Assembly: GCF_002270055.1 (NCBI RefSeq)
Contig: NZ_NIBG01000002.1
Span: forward strand, 248,001 to 312,000
From: Anaeromicrobium sediminis
Lineage (GTDB): Bacteria > Bacillota > Clostridia > Peptostreptococcales > Thermotaleaceae
Length of the DNA: 64,000 bases
Direction: 5' to 3'
Part shown: piece by piece, positions 1-8,016 of the stretch
Position numbering within the stretch: the first letter of the stretch is position 1
How the letters are laid out: each line of letters opens with the position of its first letter
Notes under the pieces: model-generated
Told to the model about the DNA's origin: nothing
Seen by the model: the letters and a program-made list of their open reading frames with translations, nothing else
Database searches by the model: none
Translations under genes and position numbers: made by a program

Positions 1-780
1 GACCTTGAAATGATGCGTCTTCTTAGTGAATCTGCATTGAAAAGGCATACAATCCATGATGTGATCGTGATGATTGATATGGGCGACTTAAGGGAAGGGA
101 TTTTCTACGAGGATAATATTCATACCACAATCAATAGAGCCCGTGATTTGTCAGGAATTCGGATTATCGGAATTGGAACCAACTTATCATGTTATGGTGG
201 CGTGATGCCCACGCAGGAAGTATTGGAAAACCTTGTTGCATTAAAAGAGACATTGAATAATAATTATGGTTTAGACATGAAGATTGTATCAGGAGGGAAT
301 TCTGGAACCCTGAGTTTACTGATGAATGAAGGGAAATTGCCCAAAGGGATTAATCAGTTGAGATTGGGAGCATCACTCTTCATGGGAATTGGTCTCAATG
401 ATGAACCAATAGAGGGCTTGAACCATAATGCATTTCGATTGGTATGTGAAGTGATTGAGGTGAAGAAAAAACCTTCTGTACCGGTTGGAAAAATTGGTTT
501 AGATGCATTCGGCAATAAACCTGTATTTGAAGATAAAGGTGATATTGTTCGATGTATCTGTGGGATTGGAAAGCAAGATGTTAGTCCGTCGAATCTGATT
601 CCAATCGATAAGGATATTGTGATCCTTGGAGGCAGCAGTGACCATTTAATATTAGATGTAACTCAAAGCAAGACCGACTATCAAATAGGTGATGATATGG
701 TGTTTGAGTTGACATATGGCGGGTGTTTAAGTCTCATGACATCTGACTATGTGCAAAAACGACTATTGTATGCTGAATAA
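1..780 (+). CDS. orr: Ornithine/alanine racemase-family PLP enzyme, 3' part
   Basis: The frame is open from the first base, so the N-terminus lies outside the window; about 259 residues are present. The sequence reads as the C-terminal two thirds of a fold-type III (alanine racemase-like) PLP amino-acid racemase: a barrel part with GIGTNLSCYGG and a glycine-rich SGGNSGTLSLL stretch, then a beta domain ending in ELTYGGCLSLM. It resembles ornithine racemase (Orr) of amino-acid-fermenting clostridia, which makes D-ornithine. The PLP lysine would be in the missing part. An Asp/Glu racemase follows 83 bp downstream. The family is fairly sure; ornithine as the substrate is inferred. Confidence 0.72.
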   Translation, partial: DLEMMRLLSESALKRHTIHDVIVMIDMGDLREGIFYEDNIHTTINRARDLSGIRIIGIGTNLSCYGGVMPTQEVLENLVALKETLNNNYGLDMKIVSGGNSGTLSLLMNEGKLPKGINQLRLGASLFMGIGLNDEPIEGLNHNAFRLVCEVIEVKKKPSVPVGKIGLDAFGNKPVFEDKGDIVRCICGIGKQDVSPSNLIPIDKDIVILGGSSDHLILDVTQSKTDYQIGDDMVFELTYGGCLSLMTSDYVQKRLLYAE

Positions 781-863
781 ACGCTTAATTGATTTTATGT
801 AAGGCAAAAGATGCTGGTGGAAAGAAGACAATGTCATGGATTAAGTAAAGGGAGGCGATTATA

Positions 864-1568
864 ATGGGAACCATAGGAATATTAGGTGGAATGGGACCAC
901 TTGCAACAGTAGATATATTCAACAAAATAATTACCTTAACCGAAGCAAATAGTGATAATGAGCATATTGAAATAATTGTAGATAACAATACAAGAATTCC
1001 TGATAGAACAAACCATATAATCAATAATGGAGAAAACCCAACAAACTATTTAATTAAATCTGCAATACGCTTGGAAATGATGGGAGCAGATGTAATCATC
1101 ATGCCTTGTAATACTGCCCACTATTTTTATGATGAAGTTGTTAAGTATATAGATATTCCTTTTTTGAATATGATAGTAGAAACAGCAAAGGAGACAGAAA
1201 AACTGTATTCTGGTAAAAAAGTAGGTCTCCTGGCAACAGCAGGTACTTATAACTCTGGGATATACGATAAAGTGTTCAGTGAATATGGCTTGGAATTAAT
1301 AAAGCCTGATTCTGATAAAATGAAATATATTATGGATTTAATATATGGGATAAAAAGCGGTAGGAGTGACATAGACATTACGAATTTCCATACTGTATTA
1401 CAGGATTTGAAAGAGCAAGAGGTAGAAGCTTTTATTCTGGGATGCACAGAGCTTCCTATAGCTTTTGAAATGTTTGACATCAATGAAAAATACATAGATC
1501 CTACAAAGATATTGGCTCGCAGTTCAATAAAATACGTAGGGAGAAAAATAAGAAATGAATCTATCTAG
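864..1568 (+). CDS. Aspartate/glutamate racemase family protein
   Basis: PLP-independent amino-acid racemase of the Asp/Glu/hydantoin racemase superfamily, 234 residues, normal for the family. The N-terminus MGTIGILGGMGPLAT is typical of aspartate racemase (RacX/YgeA group). The two catalytic cysteines are in MPCNTAH (C82) and LGCTELP (C194), so both acid/base residues are present. The start ATG follows GGGAGGCGATTATA. It sits just behind the ornithine racemase-like gene and is probably co-transcribed with it, which suggests a D-amino-acid or amino-acid fermentation locus. The exact substrate cannot be read from sequence. Confidence 0.85.
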   Translation: MGTIGILGGMGPLATVDIFNKIITLTEANSDNEHIEIIVDNNTRIPDRTNHIINNGENPTNYLIKSAIRLEMMGADVIIMPCNTAHYFYDEVVKYIDIPFLNMIVETAKETEKLYSGKKVGLLATAGTYNSGIYDKVFSEYGLELIKPDSDKMKYIMDLIYGIKSGRSDIDITNFHTVLQDLKEQEVEAFILGCTELPIAFEMFDINEKYIDPTKILARSSIKYVGRKIRNESI

Positions 1569-1640
1569 AATTATCTGCAATGAAAAAATAAAGAAATGCT
1601 AGGTTGCATTATAACAACCCAGCGCTTCCAATATCCTGGC

Positions 1641-1672
1641 CACCCTAAAGGGTTCAAATCCCTTAGGCACGC
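1641..1672 (+). other. tRNA 3'-half-like fragment (T arm)
   Basis: AAGGG (1648-1652) and CCCTT (1660-1664) form a 5-bp stem around the 7-nt loop TTCAAAT, as in a tRNA T arm, followed by a 7-nt acceptor-like AGGCACG. No matching 5' half, D arm or anticodon arm is found upstream and there is no CCA. An intrinsic terminator follows within 20 nt. It looks like a tRNA remnant, for example an integration scar, but chance resemblance is possible. Confidence 0.3.
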
Positions 1673-1688
1673 TACAAATATTAGAAAT

Positions 1689-1722
1689 ACTCACTTTTCA
1701 ATTAGAGAGGTGAGTGTTTTTT
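1689..1722 (+). terminator. Intrinsic terminator
   Basis: An 8-bp stem (1689-1696 with 1708-1715, ACTCACTT/AGGTGAGT with one G-T pair) is followed by a T-rich run 1717-1722. It would end transcripts from the racemase genes or from the tRNA-like fragment. Confidence 0.8.
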
Positions 1723-1970
1723 ATTCCCAACTTTTTTCTGATGGTGTCGCAATAGGAATGATTCAAGTATAGTTGAGCAACTCCTATAGTTCTAATGATG
1801 CAATTCTAAAAGGATAAATCCTTTAGAATGTTGTGAGGTGAACCGTATCATAAGTAATTTTTCTTATATTAAAAAAATATTAACTAATATTAAGAATTTA
1901 ATAAATTCATCTCAAAAATAAATATTATAGTTATAATAAGATAAACAAAAAAAGTCAAACCTAATAATAT

Positions 1971-3161
1971 ATGGAAATATATAATGAATTAAAGAAAGTG
2001 GTGATATGGTTGCAATATGTTTTTATGATAATATTTTTAGGAATATATGGGGCAATAAATTTTTTTGTGGGAAGGTATATATTCAATTTTGCCAATCTAG
2101 GAATTATACAAGTTAATAAATATATATTTTGGATATTATTTTGGATTACAGCCTTTTCGTTTATAATATCTAGATTTGGGCATGAAATTCTTCCTAGGAG
2201 ATTGGCGAATATTTTTTTAAAAGTAGGTTCCTATTGGATGGCCCTATTATTTTATATGGTTCTATTATTGGGAATTGTATATATGTTTCTGTTAATAAAC
2301 AAAGGAGTAAAAATAATTCCTCAGGATATTATTAATAGTAGTAAATTTGCAATGAGAAGTGGTATTTTAATAGTATCCACAGTAATTGTAATATGCACTA
2401 TAGGGTATATAAATGCTAATAATTTAAAGGTTATAAATTATAATGTGAAAATACCTAAAAGTGCTGGAGATATTAAAAAGTTAAATGCCATAATGATTAG
2501 TGATGTGCATTTAGGGGTTTTAATAGATAAGGAAAAATTAGAGAAAATAGTGGAGAAAGTTAACGGAGAAAATCCAGATATAATTTTTATCTGTGGAGAT
2601 TTAGTTGATGAAGATATTTCACCTATTTTGGAACACAAGATGGGGGAAGTGTTAGAAAAGTTAAAATCTAAGTATGGAACATATTTTGTCATGGGAAATC
2701 ATGAATATATAGGAAGAAAAGATAAAGAGATAATTGAAGAGTTAAAAAGTGCAAATATAAATGTATTAGTAGATGAGGTTACAAAAGTAGATAATAGCTT
2801 TTATGTGGTAGGAAGGGATGACCTAGCTAGTGGATATATAAAGGGAACTGAAAGGAAATCTTTAGATGAGTTAACTAAAGGGATAGATAAGAGTTTGCCC
2901 ATAATAGTATTGGATCATCAGCCTAAAGAGTTAGAGGAAGCAAAGAATATTGGGGCAGATATGCAGTTATCAGGCCATACACATAGGGGCCAAATGTTTC
3001 CTAATAATTTCATTACCCAAAGGGTCTATGAAGTAGATTGGGGCCATGTTAAAAAGGATAATTTAAATGTGATAGTATCATCAGGGGTTGGTACTTGGGG
3101 TCCACCTATAAGGTTTGGAACTAATGCAGAAATAGTGAAAATTAGTATGGATTTTAAATAG
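1971..3161 (+). CDS. Membrane-anchored calcineurin-like metallophosphoesterase
   Basis: 396 residues. The first 150 hold about four hydrophobic segments (roughly 14-34, 50-67, 88-110 and 130-147). A YkuE-type metallophosphoesterase domain follows with all family motifs: SDVH (D178, H180), CGDLVD (D210), GNHE (N243, H244), LDHQP and SGHTHRGQ. It should be a dinuclear-metal phosphoesterase at the membrane; the substrate is unknown. No convincing SD precedes the ATG at 1971; in-frame GTG codons at 1998/2001, behind AAAGAAAG, are alternative starts that would lose little. A terminator follows. Confidence 0.85.
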   Translation: MEIYNELKKVVIWLQYVFMIIFLGIYGAINFFVGRYIFNFANLGIIQVNKYIFWILFWITAFSFIISRFGHEILPRRLANIFLKVGSYWMALLFYMVLLLGIVYMFLLINKGVKIIPQDIINSSKFAMRSGILIVSTVIVICTIGYINANNLKVINYNVKIPKSAGDIKKLNAIMISDVHLGVLIDKEKLEKIVEKVNGENPDIIFICGDLVDEDISPILEHKMGEVLEKLKSKYGTYFVMGNHEYIGRKDKEIIEELKSANINVLVDEVTKVDNSFYVVGRDDLASGYIKGTERKSLDELTKGIDKSLPIIVLDHQPKELEEAKNIGADMQLSGHTHRGQMFPNNFITQRVYEVDWGHVKKDNLNVIVSSGVGTWGPPIRFGTNAEIVKISMDFK

Positions 3162-3173
3162 TAACAAGGGAAG

Positions 3174-3210
3174 AAGGATGTGATAAATAAATATTAGCAC
3201 ATCCTTTTGT
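3174..3210 (+). terminator. Intrinsic terminator
   Basis: 9-bp stem AAGGATGTG (3174-3182) with CACATCCTT (3198-3206) and a T-rich tail TTTTGTTTG, just after the phosphoesterase stop codon. Confidence 0.8.
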
Positions 3211-3296
3211 TTGTGAAATTTTAATATAAAAAAGATTATGAAGAAAAGAGGAGTTTTCATTTATAATAAAGAATTAATCAAAAGCAATTAAAAAAA

Positions 3297-3326
3297 GATA
3301 AAGTGAGTCAAGGGACTCACTTTATC
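3297..3326 (-). terminator. Intrinsic terminator overlapping a stop codon
   Basis: A perfect 13-bp stem (3297-3309 with 3314-3326, 4-nt loop) followed on the minus strand by a T run (complement of 3290-3296). The stop codon of the minus-strand small gene (3322-3324) lies inside the stem. Confidence 0.88.
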
Positions 3327-3609
3327 CAATATCAAAATTTAATACATTTTCCTCTGTATCTTGTTCAATTATAATTATATAAGATTCAGTAACCTTTATT
3401 TTCAATATGGTAGATGAAATTTCTTCCACATGAAATTCACCGTTAAAGTCTGCTATTTCTTCAGCATTTTTAGATATGAATCTTAAAAAGTAAGTTATTG
3501 GTAAGCCGTTAATTAATTGAGTCTTACCAGCTTTAAATTCTAATAGACTAATAGGTGCTTTGAAATTTTGTATCACTAAATCCATTAATTCTTGCATACT
3601 AACTTTCAT
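3322..3609 (-). CDS. Small hypothetical protein, 95 aa
   Basis: Not recognised. A 95-residue protein, soluble by composition, with no signal peptide or membrane segment. The N-terminal third looks helical (MQELMDLVIQNF), the rest strand-rich (STILKIKVTESYIIIIEQD). The ATG at 3609 is preceded by AAAAAGGAGC at good spacing, and the gene ends in a dedicated terminator, so it is very likely real and monocistronic. It is divergent from the downstream amidohydrolase and the two may share the AT-rich region 3610-3740. Confidence 0.7.
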   Translation of the reverse strand: MKVSMQELMDLVIQNFKAPISLLEFKAGKTQLINGLPITYFLRFISKNAEEIADFNGEFHVEEISSTILKIKVTESYIIIIEQDTEENVLNFDIG

Positions 3610-3754
3610 AACATAGCTCCTTTTTATAAGTGTAGTTTATATTAGTTTTCTAAATTTAATTATTATTATTAAAATAATTTTAATATATAAGAAAATAGTA
3701 ACATGCTAAATTTGTAAAATCAAGTCATTTAAAGAAAATATGGAGGTGGATAAA

Positions 3755-4894
3755 ATGATTTTAATCAAAAACGCTTATATTTACACTATGGGTGAGAAAA
3801 ATTATGAACATGGATCGCTATTAATTAAAGACAAGAAGATAGAATATGTAGGTCCTAATTTAGAAGAGAAAGACGCTGAAATAGTCATAGATGCTAAAGG
3901 GAAGTTTGTAATGCCTGGTATGATTGATGCCCATTGTCACTTAGGTATGTGGGAAGATGCTGTTGGTTTTGAAGGGGCTGATGGAAATGAAATAGTAGAT
4001 CCTGTAAGTCCTGAGTTAAGAGCCATCGATGCAATTAATCCTATGGACAGATGTTTTGAAGAGGCACTACTTGGGGGGATAACTACTGTAGCAACAGGAC
4101 CTGGGAGTGCAAATGTTATAGGAGGTCAATTTTCTGTTATAAAAACCCATGGAGATAGGGTTGATGACATGATAGTAAAGGAAACCTTAGCCATGAAGTG
4201 TGCCTTTGGAGAAAATCCTAAGAGATGTTATAGTGATATTAAAAAATCTCCCTCTACTAGGATGGCAACAGCATCTATTATGAGGGAAACTCTTATGAAG
4301 GCAAAGGAATATGTTCAAAACAAGAAAAAGGATAAAGATGCTAAATTTAATATGAAGTATGAAGCATTAGAAAAGGTTATTAATAAGGAAATTCCGTTAA
4401 AGGCTCATGCACATAGGGCTGATGATATTTTGACGGCTTTAAGAATAGCTAAAGAATTTGATTTAGATATTACACTAGAGCATTGTACAGAAGCCCATTT
4501 AATAACTAAATACTTAAAAGAAGGTTACCAAAAGGGTATAGTAATAGGGCCAACTCTATCTAATAGATCTAAAATAGAACTTAAAAATCTTACTTTTGAA
4601 ACGGCAGGCATATTAGAAAAGGAAGGTATTGAGTTTGCCATAATGACAGACCATCCAGTAATTCCTCTTCAATATTTACCCGTATGTGCAGGTTTAGCTG
4701 CTAGGGAAGGGTTAAAGGAAGATACAGCTCTTAGGAGCATAACTATAAACCCAGCTAAAATATTGGGTATAGACCATAGGGTAGGAAGTCTTGAAGTTGG
4801 AAAGGATGCAGATGTGGTAATCTTTGATGGACATCCATTTGATTTAAGAAGTAAAGTACACAAAGTTATAATAAATGGAGAAATAGTTAAATAA
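3755..4894 (+). CDS. Amidohydrolase (imidazolonepropionase-like)
   Basis: Cytoplasmic metal-dependent amidohydrolase, 379 residues from the ATG at 3755, which has GGAGGTGG 5 nt upstream; an earlier ATG at 3740 overlaps that SD and is less likely. Motifs in order: beta-sandwich start MILIKNAYIYTMG, GMIDAHCHLG (HxH metal ligands), KAHAHRADD, TLEHCTEAH (metal His) and MTDHPVIPL (metal Asp), then the closing sandwich NPAKILGIDHRVGSLEVGKD. This is the imidazolonepropionase-like branch, often of unassigned substrate. It stands alone with its own terminator, so context does not help. Confidence 0.87.
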   Translation: MILIKNAYIYTMGEKNYEHGSLLIKDKKIEYVGPNLEEKDAEIVIDAKGKFVMPGMIDAHCHLGMWEDAVGFEGADGNEIVDPVSPELRAIDAINPMDRCFEEALLGGITTVATGPGSANVIGGQFSVIKTHGDRVDDMIVKETLAMKCAFGENPKRCYSDIKKSPSTRMATASIMRETLMKAKEYVQNKKKDKDAKFNMKYEALEKVINKEIPLKAHAHRADDILTALRIAKEFDLDITLEHCTEAHLITKYLKEGYQKGIVIGPTLSNRSKIELKNLTFETAGILEKEGIEFAIMTDHPVIPLQYLPVCAGLAAREGLKEDTALRSITINPAKILGIDHRVGSLEVGKDADVVIFDGHPFDLRSKVHKVIINGEIVK

Positions 4895-4908
4895 AAAATA
4901 GGTAAAAA

Positions 4909-4945
4909 AACAGGTAGTAAGCTTTAGATTACTACCTGTTTTCTT
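4909..4945 (+). terminator. Intrinsic terminator
   Basis: 12-bp stem AACAGGTAGTAA (4909-4920) with TTACTACCTGTT (4929-4940), 8-nt loop, tail TTCTTAATTT. Ends the amidohydrolase transcript. Confidence 0.8.
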
Positions 4946-4958
4946 AATTTCCCAAAAT

Positions 4959-4984
4959 AATAGGCTTCTAATTAGAAGCCTATT
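4959..4984. repeat. 26-bp perfect palindrome
   Basis: 4959-4984 is a perfect palindrome centred on CTAATTAG. It stands 14 bp after the amidohydrolase terminator and is followed by a consensus SD (AAGGAGGT, 4985-4992) with only a 12-codon frame behind it. It may be a second terminator or a regulatory hairpin in front of the repeat units that follow. Confidence 0.55.
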
Positions 4985-5027
4985 AAGGAGGTATGAAAAA
5001 AATTGTTTTTCACTTACACTTTATTAT

Positions 5028-5120
5028 ATAAGAACTTACTGTTCTTATGGGGATAGAATAAAGGAGTGTTGTGCTTAATAATTATAATACAGGATAAATA
5101 TTAATAAACTATGAATAAAG
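5028..5120. repeat. Repeat-plus-hairpin unit 1
   Basis: Hairpin 5028-5048 (8-bp stem ATAAGAAC/GTTCTTAT) abuts a 72-bp repeat (5049-5120) beginning GGGGATAGAATAAAGGAG. On the plus strand the repeat carries a consensus SD (AAAGGAG) before micro-frames of 8-12 codons. Read on the minus strand the repeat runs straight into the hairpin. Function unknown. Confidence 0.8.
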
Positions 5121-5200
5121 TATTAATATTTTAGTAAGTTTTTAAAATTTATATTATAATAAATTTTTTTAGTAGGCTTTTATATTTTTACAAAAAATAA

Positions 5201-5302
5201 AAATAGGTCACTTTTAATGTGACCTATTTAGGGGATAGAATAAAGGAGTGTTGTGCTTAATATTTATAATACAGGATAAATGTTAATAAAATATGAACAA
5301 AA
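5201..5302. repeat. Repeat-plus-hairpin unit 2
   Basis: Hairpin 5201-5229 (11-bp stem AAATAGGTCAC/GTGACCTATTT, 7-nt loop) lies one base before the second 72-bp repeat (5231-5302), about 93 percent identical to unit 1 over the repeat but with an unrelated hairpin sequence. On the minus strand the hairpin is followed by a T-rich run (complement of 5185-5200), which makes it a plausible intrinsic terminator in that direction. Confidence 0.8.
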
Positions 5303-5351
5303 CCTTATTTTTCGACAACCTATGCAAAATTATAATTTCCTATAAAATAAA

Positions 5352-5454
5352 AAGACCACTTTTCTTAGTGGTCTTGTTTTAAGGGGATAGAATAAAGGAG
5401 TGTTGTGCTTGGTATTTATAATACAGGATAAATATTAATAAAATATGAACAAAG
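5352..5454. repeat. Repeat-plus-hairpin unit 3
   Basis: Hairpin 5352-5375 (9-bp stem AAGACCACT/AGTGGTCTT) lies 7 bp before the third 72-bp repeat (5383-5454). On the minus strand a T-rich tract (complement of 5341-5351) follows the hairpin. Repeat starts 5049, 5231 and 5383 are 182 and 152 bp apart. Confidence 0.8.
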
Positions 5455-5489
5455 CTAAAAAAGTACAATAAACAATCAAAAAACAAAAA

Positions 5490-5508
5490 ACTGGGTGAGA
5501 AACCCAGT
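5490..5508 (-). terminator. Intrinsic terminator of the speDEB operon
   Basis: 7-bp stem ACTGGGT/ACCCAGT (5490-5496 with 5502-5508), followed on the minus strand by a long T-rich tract (complement of 5475-5489). It lies 47 bp after the speB stop. Confidence 0.8.
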
Positions 5509-5554
5509 CTCTGTTTATTATTAAAGAATATTATCCACCAGTTACCAGTCCTGT

Positions 5555-6418
5555 TTACTTAGATAATATGCTCAATGTTAATTCTCTTAATACTTTACAT
5601 GCAACAGCAGTCGACATACCACTTTGGTCATAATGGGGTGATAATTCAACCACATCAGCACCTACAATATTTAAATCTTTTAATAATACTATGGCATCCA
5701 TTAGTTCTTTAAAAGTAACACCACCAGGTTCTATAGTACCAGTACCAGAGAAGATAGATGGGTCTAGTACATCTAAATCTATAGTCACATAAACGGGCTT
5801 TCCTTTTAAAGATTCAACTGTTTTATCTAAATTAGTAAAGTCAAATTTATTTAAATTAGTGTGCTCTTTGGCCCACATGAATTCTTCCTTTAATCCTGAA
5901 CGAATTCCAAATTGATGGATTCTATTGTCGCCAAGGAAATCCCAAGTTTTTCTTATAACAGTAGCATGGGAAAGTTTTTCTCCCATATAATCTTCCCTTA
6001 AGTCAGTATGAGCATCAAAGTGGATAATATGTAAATCCTCATACTTATTATATACAGCTTCCACAGCAGGAAGAGTTACTAAGTGTTCTCCACCTATCAT
6101 TAGGGGAATTTTATTAGCTTGTACTACTTTATTAGAAAAATCTCTTATCATGTCTAAGACTTTTTTTGTATTACCAAAGGGAAAGTCTAAATCTCCATAA
6201 TCATATAAATTATAATCTTCTAAATCCATATCAATGTAGGGACTATAAGTTTCTAATCCATAAGAGTCATTTCTCATATGCATTGGACCAAATCTAGTTC
6301 CGGGTCTAAAGGACGTGGTTCCATCAAAGGGAGCGCCAAATAATACTAAACTAGATTCCTCATAATCATTTTCAAAACCTATAAATGATAAAGTGTTTTT
6401 AGCAAGTACCACTTTCAA
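5555..6418 (-). CDS. speB: Agmatinase
   Basis: Hydrolyses agmatine to putrescine and urea. 287 residues, usual for the ureohydrolase family. The binuclear manganese motifs are complete: GGEH, FDAHTD and TIDLDVLDP, followed by the agmatinase-typical SGTGTIEPGG. The start is a TTG at 6418, inside the end of speE; GAAGGAG in the speE reading frame provides the SD 5 nt upstream, so the two genes overlap by 20 bp and are translationally coupled. Last gene of the speD-speE-speB operon. With SpeA upstream it completes the arginine-agmatine-putrescine route. Confidence 0.95.
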   Translation of the reverse strand: MKVVLAKNTLSFIGFENDYEESSLVLFGAPFDGTTSFRPGTRFGPMHMRNDSYGLETYSPYIDMDLEDYNLYDYGDLDFPFGNTKKVLDMIRDFSNKVVQANKIPLMIGGEHLVTLPAVEAVYNKYEDLHIIHFDAHTDLREDYMGEKLSHATVIRKTWDFLGDNRIHQFGIRSGLKEEFMWAKEHTNLNKFDFTNLDKTVESLKGKPVYVTIDLDVLDPSIFSGTGTIEPGGVTFKELMDAIVLLKDLNIVGADVVELSPHYDQSGMSTAVACKVLRELTLSILSK

Positions 6419-7253
6419 TCATCTCCTTCACGTATGTAGGAAGCATAAATGATCCTACGTGAATATCCGTATTATAGTATTTTGTCTTTAAGCCAAATTC
6501 TTCCCATTTAGAAGGATTAAAGTCTTTAATAGGATCGTATTTCTTAGATGCAAATCCAAATAACCAATGTCCAGATGGATATGTAGGCATATGGAATTGA
6601 TATACCTTAGCAATTGGGAAAATTTCTTTAACCTTTTGGCTTGCACGTATCATCTCTCTTGCATCACCTTCATAATAAGGACTTTCATTTTGATTAACTA
6701 ATATTCCCTCTTCAGTTAGAGCCTCAAAACAATTTCTATAAAACTCCCTAGTGAATAATCCTTCTCCAGGACCAATAGGGTCAGTAGAGTCAACTAATAT
6801 TAAGTCGTAAGTATTAGGCTTGTTTTTTACAAACTCAATACCATCTTCATAAAATAATGTAACTCTAGTATCGTCTAATTTTGATGATGTAATAGGTAAA
6901 AATTCTCTAGATACGTCAACTACCATTTTATCTATTTCAACCATATGAATCTTTTCGATAGAAGGATATCTAGTAAGCTCCCTTACTGTACCACCATCTC
7001 CACCACCAATAACTAACACGTTTTTAATATTTGGGTTAGTTGCCATCGGTACGTGACAAATCATGTCATGATATATGAATTCATCTTTTTCTGTTACCAT
7101 CATTAATCCATCTAATGTTAAAAACTTTCCAAATTCGTCACTTTCAAAAACATCTACACGTTGAAAATCACTTTGTCCTGTAAACAAATGATTGTTAACT
7201 TTAATAGAAAACTTTACGTCTTCAGTATGTTTTTCGCTATACCATAATTCCAT
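6399..7253 (-). CDS. speE: Spermidine synthase
   Basis: Aminopropyltransferase that joins the propylamine group of decarboxylated SAM to putrescine. 284 residues. The Rossmann motif GGGDGGTVRELTRY and the active-site DSTDPIGPGEGLF segment are intact, followed by a QNESPYYEG stretch typical of bacterial SpeE. It starts 21 bp after speD and overlaps speB, so all three are one operon. Substrate preference (putrescine over other diamines) is inferred from the SpeB and SpeD neighbours. Confidence 0.95.
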   Translation of the reverse strand: MELWYSEKHTEDVKFSIKVNNHLFTGQSDFQRVDVFESDEFGKFLTLDGLMMVTEKDEFIYHDMICHVPMATNPNIKNVLVIGGGDGGTVRELTRYPSIEKIHMVEIDKMVVDVSREFLPITSSKLDDTRVTLFYEDGIEFVKNKPNTYDLILVDSTDPIGPGEGLFTREFYRNCFEALTEEGILVNQNESPYYEGDAREMIRASQKVKEIFPIAKVYQFHMPTYPSGHWLFGFASKKYDPIKDFNPSKWEEFGLKTKYYNTDIHVGSFMLPTYVKEMIESGTC

Positions 7254-7274
7254 AATGTCTATTCCTCCTAAATA

Positions 7275-7700
7275 TTAAGATGCAGCATTATCTACAGGTT
7301 TAAATGTAATAGTACCTAAATCCTCTTTTGAATAATGTTTTATCTTATCTACTAATCCCCTTGGAACTTCCGTAGTTTCACTTTTTTCAGATTTTAGCGT
7401 TTCTGCTAAATAATCAAAAGCAACCCATGGATCTACACTATCTCCACATGTGAATAAATCCACTGCTGCATATCCATATTCAGGCCATGTATGTATAGTA
7501 AGATGAGATTCTTGAATGATTACAGCACCACTCACACCCCATGGATTAAACATGTGAAACGCACTTTGCACAATTGTAGCTTTTGCCTTTATAGCAGCTT
7601 CGTTCATGTATTTTTCAATTAAAGCATGGTTGTTTAATACTTCTTTATCGCAATTATAAAATTCTACTAAGATATGTCTTCCTAATTGTTCTATTTTCAT
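7275..7700 (-). CDS. speD: S-adenosylmethionine decarboxylase proenzyme
   Basis: Supplies decarboxylated SAM to SpeE. 141 residues, the length of the prokaryotic class Ib enzyme. The self-cleavage motif [14 protein letters not shown] is present; the serine becomes the pyruvoyl group. The AAVDLFTCG segment downstream carries the conserved catalytic cysteine. The ATG at 7700 follows a GGAG SD. First gene of speD-speE-speB; the 316 bp upstream contain three operator-like palindromes and the speA terminator. Confidence 0.95.
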   Translation of the reverse strand: MKIEQLGRHILVEFYNCDKEVLNNHALIEKYMNEAAIKAKATIVQSAFHMFNPWGVSGAVIIQESHLTIHTWPEYGYAAVDLFTCGDSVDPWVAFDYLAETLKSEKSETTEVPRGLVDKIKHYSKEDLGTITFKPVDNAAS

Positions 7701-7804
7701 AATTAATCACTCCTGAACTTTTAAATTTCAACCTTTGACCCATCTTTACAATATTATATAATTTTAAAAATAAATTATTTTCAATGAAAAAAGTTTAATA
7801 ATAA

Positions 7805-7896
7805 TAAACTTTGTGTTTAAAAATAGAATGGTTTTTTATTACTAAACTTTCAGTTTATTTTTAGTGTTTGTTTTCTATTACTAAACATACAGTTTA
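7805..7896 (-). promoter_or_regulatory. Three evenly spaced operator-like palindromes upstream of speD
   Basis: TAAAC-N5-GTTTA occurs three times: 7805-7819, 7843-7857 and 7882-7896. Start-to-start distances are 38 and 39 bp. The last two lie in a longer near-identical context (TATTACTAAAC...CAGTTTATTTTTA). They are upstream, not on top, of the likely speD promoter region (a TTGAAA at the complement of 7782-7787 with TATA-like sequence near 7755-7765). A repeated regulator site is the simplest reading; the regulator is unknown. Confidence 0.5.
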
Positions 7897-7992
7897 TTTT
7901 TACTAAATATAAATATACTATGTTTTGAAAAAAAGTCAATAGTTTTCATAGGAAAAATATGAAAGAAATTTTTATAAAATAAGAATAAAAAA

Positions 7993-8016
7993 AAGAAGCC
8001 TGTAAAAAGGCTTCTT
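7993..8016 (-). terminator. Intrinsic terminator of speA
   Basis: 8-bp stem AAGAAGCC/GGCTTCTT (7993-8000 with 8009-8016), followed on the minus strand by an eight-base T run. It abuts the speA stop codon and separates speA from speD-speE-speB. Confidence 0.88.

Larger units (their letters stand above)
1569..1970. other. Intergenic stretch, about 400 bp
   Basis: No gene is supported here. It holds a tRNA T-arm-like fragment (1641-1672), an intrinsic terminator (1689-1722), and a hairpin at 1803-1829 (11-bp stem with one bulged A, loop TAAA). The last 100 bp are extremely AT-rich and probably contain the promoter of the next gene, but I could not pick one. Confidence 0.6.

Noticed and set aside
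785-1024. 79-codon minus-strand frame around the racemase start
   Set aside because: Overlaps the SD and 5' end of the Asp/Glu racemase on the other strand and looks like a shadow.
1569-1690. Complete tRNA gene
   Set aside because: Only a T arm and acceptor-like tail are recognisable; there is no D arm, anticodon arm, matching 5' acceptor strand or CCA.
5049-5454. CRISPR array in the three direct repeats
   Set aside because: Three 72-bp repeats with unequal gaps of 110 and 80 bp, each with its own hairpin, do not fit 24-40 bp repeats with uniform spacers, and there are no cas genes.
7917-7935. A fourth TAAAC-N5-GTTTA site at the next 38-bp step
   Set aside because: The expected position (about 7920) contains CTATGTTTTG without the TAAAC half-site, so the array has three sites only.
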